Below the pieces are notes generated by a model. The model worked only from the letters and a program-made list of their open reading frames with translations, had not been told where the DNA came from and did no database searches. DNA of 64,000 bases, taken from assembly GCA_022410635.1 (NCBI GenBank), contig JAJVDF010000297.1:355091-419090 (forward strand), read 5' to 3'. Positions within the stretch are counted from its first letter, which is position 1. Each line of letters opens with the position of its first letter. The translations under genes were made by a program, and so were the position numbers. Shown piece after piece: positions 1-10,800 of this stretch. Source of the DNA: Tretioscincus oriximinensis (lineage: Eukaryota; Chordata; Lepidosauria; Squamata; Gymnophthalmidae).

Positions 1-95
<95 letters not shown>
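1..95. repeat. (AAT)n microsatellite
   Basis: An uninterrupted AAT trinucleotide run begins at or before the window edge, so its full length is unknown. Confidence 0.98.
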
Positions 96-97
<2 letters not shown>

Positions 98-244
98 CCA
101 TCAATGTACATGGCGCTGTAGTGTATTAGTATAAAAATACAATGTGTAAAATGTGCACAATAATAATAAATGATACATACATTTAAGTTGAAACATCAAA
201 ATAATAAGTAGTCAATTAAAACAAAGTTAATCGGTGATATCAAA

Positions 245-440
245 GGCCGTGGAGAGCAAGAAAGCTCTGACCACCAGGAAAAGCTCCTAAAGGCATACTC
301 CTCCAGTATTAAAAATAATAATAATAATTTTTTATTTTTTTATTTTTTTAAAAAAATAAATTACAGCAGCACCACTAGGAGGCTGTGGCAAGCAGGGCCA
401 GCCCCTAAAGGCACCCCCCACCCCCAGTAAAAATACTGTT
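245..440 (+). repeat. Fragment related to the internal unit of the hAT-type family
   Basis: The text CACCACTAGG...GGGCCAGC.CCTAAAGGCAC...CAGTAAAAAT recurs at 26717-26790 and 26820-26885 inside a complete element. The two half-units here are separated by an A/T-rich stretch. No terminal repeats were found. Confidence 0.4.
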
Positions 441-943
441 TCTTTAGCAGGGTCTTGAATTTATTTTTCTTCCACTCCTAATGTGGGGTGAAGCTGAATT
501 TAAATTCTGCCCCGGAGGTGATGTCCAAAAAATTCTCACGTGCAACGCATGCAGGGAAGCCTCACATACCCAGGATTTTTGGGCTCCCACTGTAAGATTT
601 CCCACCAGAAAACTCATTGTGGGGGGCATAAAAATTTTACTGCTCAGGGGCGTCATACACCCCAAGTGCGGCATCCATGCTTTAATCCAAAATAGCTACA
701 TTTAGGAACCTAGGTAAGCAATGCCTGGGGAGAGACAGAGACCCAGCACCTGCTTCCTGCCCGTTCTCCCTCGTGCCAAGAACTGCACCACGGAGAGGAG
801 GAGGGATGACGTATGAGGCATGAACACCTAACATCTGCTGCCTGCAGTTGGCTTGGGGAAGGATGAAGACTTGGTTATCTCCTGCCTGCATCACCATGCT
901 GCAGGCCGAGTGCTGTTTTATAGTGTATTATTTTATGTTATAC

Positions 944-1345
944 TAGCAGAAAAGCCCGTTGGTAAGGGATACATATTCTTCTTTCTCTTCATTTTCTTAC
1001 TTCCTTTAGTCCTTTTTTTTCTTCCTTCCCTCCCGCCCCTCCCTCCCCTCCCTTTGTTCCTCCCCTCCCTCCTCTTCCCCTCCCTCCCTGTCTGTTCTCC
1101 CTCTACCTCCTTTCTCTGTCCTTCCTCATCTATTCCCTCATGGCTTTTTCCTCCTTCTCCCCTTCTCATTCTCTCCCTCCTCTCCATTTTCATCATATCC
1201 TGACTTCCTTTTCCTTTTTCACCCTATCACCATCCTCCCTCCTCTTCCCCATTTTTCTTCTTTCCCCCTCTTTCTCCTCCTCTCCTCCTTCTCCTCTCCC
1301 TTCCCCTTCACTCCTGCTCCACTCTCCTTCCCCTGTTGTCTTTGA
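944..1345 (+). repeat. Interspersed element with CT-rich body (possibly Helitron-like)
   Basis: It starts ACTAGCAGAAAAGCCCGTTG and runs into about 350 bp of almost pure pyrimidine. The same start motif precedes a pyrimidine tract at 10895. The class is uncertain. Confidence 0.4.
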
Positions 1346-1629
1346 AGTACCTGTTTGTGGCAGCAGGTAACTCCCAATGCAAAGGCGCCACAGGTGGGTA
1401 AATTCAGCCTTTGTTTTGTCAAGTTCATCTGTTGCCTGCTTTGCTGAGCAGCTTTCTGGGCTGGTAGCAGCTTGGAGAAAGAGCTTTAAGCTTGGGCCTG
1501 CTATTGTCAGACTCCTCCTTCAACAATAGAAAGATGGGAACAGCATGGGGCAAGCCTAAAGCCGGAAATCTAAGCTTCTACTGGTACTGGTCCATGAAAC
1601 AAGCAGAAGGTGGCTGGGGCAGCTTTGGG

Positions 1630-2055
1630 TTTTGTGAGCACTAGTGAGCTCTCTGCTGGCCCAGCCTATAAAGCCCTCAAGAACTTGGGTCCCAAATATC
1701 TGAAGGAACGCCTTCTCCCATAGCATCCAGCCCGTGTCTTAAGACCTTCCGAGATGCCCCTCCTGACTGTGCTACCATTCTTGGTAGCAAAGAGAGTGGG
1801 GACCCAGGACAGGTGCTTTCTCACTCCCAGCCCTAGACTATGGAACCGTCTCCCCCTGGAGGAGCATCAATCACCATAATTGTGTTCATTTAGGAAATCT
1901 CTAAAGATGCATTTCTTTAACTTGGCCTGTGGATGAAAAAACTGCACTCTCTTCCTTACTGCATGGTACTGTTGTTTTTTAATGTTAATTCTGTTTTTAT
2001 TGTTAACTGCCCCTTTGGGTATAGGGCAGTATAGAAATGCAAATAAATAAAATCT
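1630..2055 (+). mobile_element. 3' end of an L2-type LINE
   Basis: The degenerate coding end contains the AAATATCTGAAGGAACGCCT context and an ACTATGGAACCGTCTCCCCC motif typical of this LINE group. A 3'UTR follows with AACTGCCCCTTTGGGTATAG and the tail AAATAAATAAA. Confidence 0.6.
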
Positions 2056-2796
2056 ATCTGCTACCTCCTTCCTTCCAGCATGAAAGAGCCAGACGTGTTC
2101 CATCACCAAAGGCTGCATTTGCCATTTCTCCTCCCAACTCATCTTGCACCATTTATTCCAGCCACTGCTGTCTATCAGCTGCATTGATGCTGAAACATCA
2201 GAAGCCACCACCCAATGCCCAGATAGGCAGCCACAGCCAGAAGCAAAGATGGTGGGATGCACAGTATTTACATGGGACGATACCTCCTCTCTCTGGAGGA
2301 TCCAACAGCAGCAGACTCAGAGGCTGAGGGTAACAGAGCCATTCCTCTCAGCCNTTTTTCTGCTCTGTTGGGCAGTTCAACTGGGACCAACACTTCAGTT
2401 TGGTCTTGCCTACCTCAAAGCAATCTGATTGGACGTGCTGGACTGCCTGTCCCAAACAGAACATCCAATCAGATCATTTATTGCATGTGTTTTTTTTGTA
2501 TTGTGTTTTCTGCTTATTATAAATTGCCTTGGGCAATTTTGTTTTTTGGAAAAGTGTTAAATAAAAATGGAAACTCGTGAAAGAAATTATGTTCATAGAA
2601 ACAGATTACACTGGGNTCGTTTAATAAGTGATAATTATAGAAATGTTTCATGGCCTGGGTCCAAATTCCTAGACTGCTGGTCAGGTAAAAGATCTTCAAC
2701 AAGTTTGCATTGTTATGAGCTGCAGACAGAGTTTTATTATAATTACACAGAATGCCATATCTCTGTAGAAATGTAGCTCAACTGTTTTAATTGCTC

Positions 2797-2882
2797 TGAC
2801 GACAATGAGAACCAGACTTTAAAAGTTTAAGAGAAAAAGAATTCTCTTAAAATTTTTAAGTCGGGTTCTAATTGTTGTCAAC
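2797..2882. repeat. Foldback palindrome of about 85 bp
   Basis: The left arm GACGACAATGAGAACCAGACTT is answered by an imperfect reverse complement ending GGGTTCTAATTGTTGTC, around an A/T-rich centre. It looks like a short MITE remnant. Confidence 0.55.
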
Positions 2883-4065
2883 TAACCACCCAAACCTTGT
2901 GGTCACTTCCAGAATAGCTGGAAGGCAAGGTTAGCAATAGTTGATCCCCTGNGATTCAAGAAACGGGAAGTTTCCCCCAGTTATACTGATAAGATGCTTA
3001 CAAGGAAACAATGCTCAAAATGGTTCTTCTGATTCATTTTTGGCAACACTCATGCTACCTCAGTTTACACCAGTGAAGCCCAACAGCCCCAGAATCGTTA
3101 TCAAATCAACTGTGATTCAATGCAAATTGTGTGCTATTCTCTCTTGCAGCCTGTGTGTGCATACAGGGTTTGCTTAAACTCAAATATTTGTTTTAAGAAC
3201 TTCAAAAGAAGATTTCAGAGAAGTAGCTTGGTAATCTAGGTCCAGAGAATCCAGCAAGGAAGTCCAATCTCTTAGTAACAAGAAAAACATAGGCAGCAAT
3301 AATGTATCAGCAAAAAACCCCTCCTTAGCTATGCATATATGCATGTGAAATTAGAATAGTGACTGACCAGTATATAGATTTTGGTTGCAAGAGCTGAATG
3401 CAGTGTATCTGCAATAGAGCCAGAAATCAGCTAGAGTTAATAAAAATGGTAATGAAAACTGAGATGATATCATCATATCCTTATGCAAATCAAGGAGATA
3501 CAGCAACTGCAGTAAGTGTGCTGTTTTGGCTGCAGCATCTCAGAAAGGATGTGTCAGAATCGGTATGTTTCAGATGACAGTGACAGACCAAGGAGCTGGA
3601 GTAGCTTCCCTACAAGGAACGGGACATTACCTGGGGCTTTTTAGTTTAGAAACAAAGAGTTAAAATAGGAATACACAATTATGTATTGCGTGGACAACAT
3701 GAACAAAGATTCTTTTTTATTCTTTCCTAAAATTCCGGAATCGGTAGGGACCCAAATGAAGCTGAATCTTGCATCAAATCAGGACAAACACACTTTAAAA
3801 AAATGCATAATTAAAATGTTGCAATTTGTTGTTTACGAGATGTGGTGTTGGCTATCAGTCTACATGGTTTTATAAAAGGTTTGCACCAATCCCTGCCAAG
3901 TCACAGATATTAATGGCTAGTAGCCTCAATGGCAGTAGGAGGCATTATTGTCCTGAAGACCAGATGGTGGAAGATTACAGCAGAGCAAACTGAGCAAGTC
4001 CTGTTAGAAGGGGCTCCCTACGTAGCTGGTTGGTCACTATGAGAGCAGAAAGCTCCACTAGATGG

Positions 4066-4250
4066 GTCATGAGAACATAAGAGGAGCCCTGATGAATCGG
4101 GCCAGAGCCCATCTTGCCCAGCATTCTCTCTCACCCAGAGGACCACCAATTGCACGTGGGCAGTCTGNAACAGAAGGCGGCAAAATCTTCAACTGTTCTC
4201 GAAGCCCTGCAAAAGGCNTTTCGGGGATACTGCCTGTTGCTCCAGTGGAA
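4066..4250 (-). mobile_element. CR1 LINE 3' end fragment
   Basis: It reads GAGAACATAAGAGGAGCCCTG...CCAGAGCCCAT...CCAGCATTCT, the reverse complement of the CR1 3' end seen in full at 27700-28420. It lies about 100 bp beyond the ODC1 poly(A) site. Confidence 0.65.
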
Positions 4251-4354
4251 TTTCTCATAAATTGTTTAGAGCGCCAATATTTTTTTTTTTTTAAAAGAAA
4301 CCCATTTAGCAACATTTTGGTTTAGATACTGCAAAGAGGGAGGAAAAAGCACAA

Positions 4355-4697
4355 TTTGTTTTCTTTTTCAATAGACTTTATTGTAAAACAGTCGGGTCAC
4401 AATACTACATACAGACCATTCTGTCAAATATACAAGCTACAAATGCTTGCTTGACAGGTAAGGATCAGTTTTAGTAGCAATACTTGAGAAGTGAATAAAA
4501 ATCCATAAAAAACAATATTCAAATAGTTTCCATAGGAACACAGATAAATGTGACCTCCCCGTTTCTTGCCTATTCTGTTACATTTACACACACTCTAGCC
4601 TTCCAAAACATTTAAAAATCCTAGCCAAAATTAAGTTAATGGTCCCCCAAAGCCCTAAAACATCGATTTCCAAGCTTGCAAATTAGCTAGATGGTGT
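4355..4697 (-). other. ODC1: ODC1 3'UTR
   Basis: About 340 bp follow the stop codon before the first good poly(A) signal, similar to the short 3'UTR of mammalian ODC1. The cleavage site near 4355 is inferred from the signal. A CR1 fragment begins about 100 bp further downstream. Confidence 0.65.
4377..4382 (-). terminator. ODC1: Polyadenylation signal AATAAA of ODC1
   Basis: On the minus strand AATAAA lies about 316 bp past the stop codon, followed within 25 bp by A/T-rich and then T/G-containing sequence. Confidence 0.65.
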
Positions 4698-4839
4698 CTA
4701 GACATTAATGCTAGCTGAAGCACAAGCTGCTGGACAGTGTTCAATCCCACTTTCCCAGGCACAAGAGAGTGGCAAAGTGGTATCCTGCTCTTCCACTTCT
4801 GCTTGGAAACCTTGCTCCTTTATCTGTTCCATCAATTGC
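4698..4839 (-). CDS. ODC1: ODC1 coding exon 10 (residues 414-460, stop)
   Basis: It codes for the regulated C-terminal tail [10 protein letters not shown]...SINV and the stop TAG at 4698-4700. The acidic stretch AEVEEQD and the terminal ASASINV match the family. The tail is one residue shorter than in human. Confidence 0.95.
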
Positions 4840-7800
4840 CTAATAAAAAGGGGGNAAAAAGGAAGGTGTGAGTAATCTAAATGAAATCAGCCTCCAGGAA
4901 GATACCAGCAAGTATACTAGTTTTCAACTACTTATTACAGGAAAACGTTACAAAACGTTGCTATAAAAACTACAAAACNACTTATTTTCATCCTGTCTGC
5001 CCCCCAACGGGACAGGCAAATATATATATTAAGCATTGATCTGCGTGCAGCGTTCTACTTTTCCAAACCAAGGGAAAGAACAACAAAAACCTCCCCAAAC
5101 TTTAAATACTTGGGCCTTTAAATTTTATTNTATTTATTATAGCTTTGTTTTTAAAATTATACCACCCAGGTGTAAGTTACAAGCCAGGAACTATTCTGAA
5201 CTCAAATTATGGAAGTCACCGCAAAAGAGATCTGGAAAGTTTAGTATGCTTATCAAGTAATAGTAGTATTAAAGTCATAGTAGTCGTATTAGTAGTAATA
5301 ATGCCACTGTCTGCACATCCCAAAACTAACCAGGGAGGGTCAACAGTCTAGACTACATGGAAGTCCGAANCACTTCTGCTTATCTTAAAGTAGCCTATGA
5401 CGAATTCTATCCACTCCTCAACGGAACCAGACAGTCCTTGTCAGCACTTAAATGGACAGAAGCAGTAATTACTAACCATGCTGGCCTTGACATGACATAA
5501 TGTATTGTTGGCCTCTGGAATCCATTGAAAGTCGAAGCAGCTGCCACAGTATAGGCACCCATGTTCTCAAAGAGCATCCAGTCCCCAACTTGCAATTCTG
5601 GCATACCGCAGCGCTCCACAATGCGATCCAGGCCGTCACACGTTGGTCCCCATATGCTGCAGGAATAGTATTTCTCATCTGGTTTGGGTCTCTGCAAGTG
5701 GTTTAAAATATGAGCTGTCAGTGTAAAGGTTCATGTTTTGTCACATAAATAGTTAAAAAAAATGACAGGCCCCCATTTGCCTCCACACTTCTGCCAGCCA
5801 TGTGTCTTCTGCCATTTTTTACAAGATTAAGAACAGCCTCTCAAGACTACAAGCCAGGGAAAAAGAAATCTCATTACATAAAAGTTGCCCTGGTGACTAA
5901 AATAATTCAAGGGGGAGAAGAAGAGGAATCTGGCATTTATACTTCACTTTCAGTGTACAGAGCAGCCTACACGGTTAATTTTTGCCCAAAGGCTTANATC
6001 TATTCCATCTTCCCCACCAGATTAGTGGTGGTACTCATGAATCTATTTGACATGTAGATTGCAAATCTACTTTCAAATAGCTGCATTGGCTAAAGCTGAG
6101 GTCAGCAGAGGGTGCTCACCCCTCTCCATGGCCAACATAGGGCTTAGAGAACAGATCTCTCACATGAAAGACCGACTCTTAACACCTGAACCATTTGTGC
6201 TTCAGCAACTATACAGTGTAAAAAAATGCAGCCATCATGTTATATTCCTAGGCTGGCAACAAAGACAAGTTGAGCTGGCAGGAACATTTGCAAAAAATGG
6301 GCCTGGTATCTACATGTCACTCCAGGCTAACCCAGGTCTTGCCATGGCTTGTGCTAGCCTGGAATNGCATGTCGACAGCAGGCCACTTATACCACTCTCT
6401 GGAACAGAATATGGCCAGGTGTGAATGAGGCCTAGATTTGCACAATGAAAGTACAGTCCCATCCTGCTGGGCAAACACATTGCTGCTTTTTGTCCACTTA
6501 AAGAAAGTGACTGTCTGAAAAATGCAACATGTGACACCTTCTTACTACAATGTTGTACCTCCTGAATTGAGAACTGGAATATACAGTTGAGTAATTTCCT
6601 TCTCTAGGTAACTTAATGTTGCCTCCGCTTCCTTCCAAAATTGCTTGAAAAGCACCTTCACTATTCCCATTCAGGGCAAATAACCAATGTCTATGTGTCT
6701 TTCCTTAGTTTTGTGAATAGTCAGCAGGCTACCAGCTGGTTGAAAAGATTTTGAACCCTGTAGTTTACATTTTAGTACATTTAGTACCTCTAACAAAACC
6801 AACCAAATAATTCAGTTTTAAAATGTAAATAAAAAGCTTTTAACGTTTAAACGAACACTGTACCTTCTGCAAAACTGGCTTAACATGCGCATGATCATAC
6901 AGAATGCAGTTAAAAGATCCATACACTCCGTCGTTTACATAATACATTAGAGTCTTGTCATTTGGCTCTTCTTCATCTATTGGGGGCCGAGAGAGAAAGA
7001 AATTGGTCACAAATTTGTACAAAAAACTTCTAGTTCTAATCACCCCTTTGCAACTGAACTGTGCCAAGGCAACATAAGGCTTGCACCATCTAGAACAGGG
7101 ATGACCGATAGGTGGCACTCCAGATGTTCTTGAACCACAACTCCCAACATTCCATTCCACTCCCAGCACTAGTCTAGTGAGTAGTACAGACTCTGCTGAA
7201 CCAAATGGAACGTTGGGAGTTGTGGTTCAGGAACATCTGGAGTGTCAACCGTTGGACATCTTTGATCTAGACCCTGCAGCATCCTTAAACCTGGCCTTTG
7301 GTACAAGAAGCAGCTTCCTCTTCCCCAATTTCAGGCTCTGTTGTTTTTAATATGTGAACATTGAATCTTGTCTTTAATGTTGCGTTTTTAAAAAGGGTCT
7401 GTACTGTGATACAAGAAATAAGTACAGATTAAATTAGTTTGTTTGCATGTTTATCCCACCTAATTCAGAAAGTTTCAACGTAATAAAAACAAAATGGAAA
7501 ATACACTAAAAGCAATTAACGAGGCCTGAAAATGTTTCCTGAAGTGAAAGGCCACAGAAACCCTGCAGTTAAGTGCATTCACAGCAGGATTCATCATCCT
7601 CTCCTTTATAAGCAATTAGAAACATTAATTAGAAGCAATTAGTTACTACACAAAATCCTAACACCGATTTGCATTACGTACCATCAGATCCTGTCTGTTC
7701 CTTTATTACAACTTTCTTTGCAATGATGTTAACGGCCAGAGTAAAGGCTGATGCCACATAGTACCTCCCAGGCTCCGCAATAATTCTCACTCCAGAATCG

Positions 7801-10800
7801 GAAGGAAAATACTTGTCCAATGCAGGATTGATGACGTTAGTTATCTTCAAAAAGAGAGAGAAATGTAAGTGGTACAGATGTCCATAATCACCTCAAGGAA
7901 AAAAAACCAACCAAAGTATTTGCTTGCATATTGTATCTTAAAGTCTTTTCACTAATGTTCGCTCAAGAGAACACATTTTACAAACTAAAGAATCTCTGGA
8001 AGGAAAAATAATCAGCCAAAGGTTGTTTTTTTTTAGTGAAAGGGCCAAGTAGTAGTCGCAGTAGAAGAATCTGATTTTTATAACCCGAAGGGACTCAGAG
8101 CGGCTTACAAGGTTAATTTTGCCCAAAGGCCTACATCTCCCCATCAGGTTAGTGATGGTATCATTTATCTAATTGAAATATAGACTGCAAGTCTACTTCC
8201 TTTTGAATAACTGAGTTGGCTAGTAGAAGACGGTGCTCACCCCTCTCCAGGTCTGACACAGGGTCTCAAAATTGGATCTCCAAGTTGAAAGACCAGTTCT
8301 TAGTGACTGCACCATTTGTGCCTTTAAAAACATGTTACTTTTACAGAACATGCAGTGCTTGGGATAAATTGNGGGGGAGAGTCTCAGTATCAGCCTCTCT
8401 CTGGGAGGGCAAGCAGACAGTTAGATACTTCAGAAGTGAAATTCATTCAATGATGTTTGATAGCATGATCTAACACTTGTCAGTGTGGAGTATTTCCAGA
8501 TACTATGTTTGGAGCTTGAAGAACTGCTTGACTTGCCAAACCTGCCCATGCTGGATCAGCGACTGCCAAATGCAGTTCAGTTTTGGCTCCATTCAGAACT
8601 TTGGTTTAACATTGTTCTAAAATGTAAATGCAGTAGTATACTATAAATGTTTTATTTAACCCCCAACTTTATATTCTTCAAGTCAGTTACACCTAGTAGG
8701 TTGACATCTAACATCAAGTATATTTCCAACAGCTGTTTCATTCAGAGGAGGGGTGGCTAGCAAAACACAGAAGTGGGAGGAGGCTGAGCAGTATCACCCT
8801 GACTTAGTGCCTTCTCCCTCTTTTTGGCAACCCTGTAACTACCTGTATGTAGCTGAAACTGTATGGCACATTGCTACCACGTGGCAGAATGATATCTAAG
8901 CACTGTCCATCCTTTGATCCTTCTAAAATCTTACCAGCTTAAAAACTAATTTGAATGGCAAGTCAGAATTCTATGCCCTCTAAAAGCCAATGTGTTTAGG
9001 CATCATAAAATTAGTGAGATTAATGCTATTTCCCCTATTTATTAATCTTAGTCTCATAGGGATTGTGAACAAGTCAGATAAAATCACGTACCTCTTCAAA
9101 TTTAAGTTTTACATCTTCAGAGCCAGGGAAGCCACCCCCAATATCAAGCAGGTACATGTTAAATCCAAGCTCAACCTGAAGTGTAAGAAAACAGGTTCAA
9201 TATCAATTTTATAGGCACTATTCCTGCTTATAATATACAGTAATACTAGTGGAAAGTTTGCAAAAATGGGAAAGCAAGCAGAGGAGGGCTGTCAGTGGCA
9301 GTGGGCAGGCCGCTGTAGTGCTGTCAGTGGTGGGTGGGGTGCTATGATGCTTTCAGTGGCAGATCTGGCCAATNAACAAAAAGTAACAAAGCACACAGTC
9401 TAACCTTGGTCTTTCTCAAAAAAGGTAACCTTGGGAAAATTCAACATTCATCGTGAAGAGTCAGTGTAGGACTTGGGACATTATGGTTGCTGTGTGATAT
9501 CCATGAAACTAGTTGAACTTGTCACTGATACAATGGAAAGCTGCAACCTCAATTTAGACAGTTTTACATTTTAAGAAGTTGGGCTAGACAATAAAAATTA
9601 ATGTTACAGCATTCTCAAGATCAGAAATGTCTGTTGAAACATCAGCCCTCCACTAAGGGTAAGATAACTATTAAGATGACTCTTCAGCTACCTGAACATT
9701 ATGAGATGGTGCTTGCTAAACTTCACAAGGGAGCATTGGCTCTTTGGGGAGGGGGGGGTTGAGGGTAGGACCCCCCCCGCTCAGTTTCCTACCTTCCATT
9801 TAAAGGTTGCAGTGATGCGGGGAGAGTCTTTGNTGCCAATTATGCCGCGCCCACACCAACAGTCATCAATTACCATCCAGAACTGCTTTTGGTGCAAGCG
9901 CAGCATAATCAACACCAAAGACTCACCACGCATCACTGCATCCTTTAAATGAAGATAGGAACCAGGGTGGGTAGGAGGGCTGGGTCAGGCCCTTAGCTCG
10001 CTCTATGGTAGCTCTGCTCCTGCAAGGGAGATACATTCTAGTCTGGGGGTTTAGAAGTCATCTACACCAGTGCCTGAATACAGTGAACAAAAACGTGAGG
10101 CTGGGTTCAGAAAAGATGGAGGCCTTTTCAATTAGCAGTTCCTATATTTGGGAATTGGTTAATCTGCATTTTTGAAAGATGGGCACTACTCCCAATAGCC
10201 CGTGTATGTGTAGAATTTGGGGATGCTTTTAGTTTTATTATTAACCTACATGACTACTTTAGTAAGGAATGCCTAATACTAATTTTGGCTGATTTAATAC
10301 TNGAAGCCCACATAAGTCTAACTTTGCATTGGAAGCTGCAACTAATAGAAAATGCAGCAGACAAGTTGCTGAGGACAGTATTTACTTATGTACCAATAGC
10401 ATCTATGTTTAAACTGCAAGTATCATCGATCACAACTTTACATATGACCTGATAGTCATTATGGGCATGTATTATTTTCACATTACCACAGATCAGCACT
10501 GAAGAAAATGTTATTGAAATATACTTACTCCCATATCAAAGACACACCGTGCATCAGATATAGCTTGAACAAACGTTTCAGGATCTGTACAGCCACTTCC
10601 AACATGGAAACTGGAAAATACCAACAATTTCATTGTAAGATTTACCTAACTTCACAACAGAATATAAATTAGCATCCAATGCCTTCTTACTTACCTGACT
10701 CCAATGACATTAATATCAAGTTCTTTTGCTCGCTCAAGCAACAGTCTGCTAGTTTTTAGTGTGGCTCCAAATTTTACACTCAGACGGCAAACTGCCTTTG

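Noticed and set aside
1..95. Regular short repeats considered as a CRISPR array
   Set aside because: This is a pure trinucleotide microsatellite in a vertebrate genome; there are no spacers.
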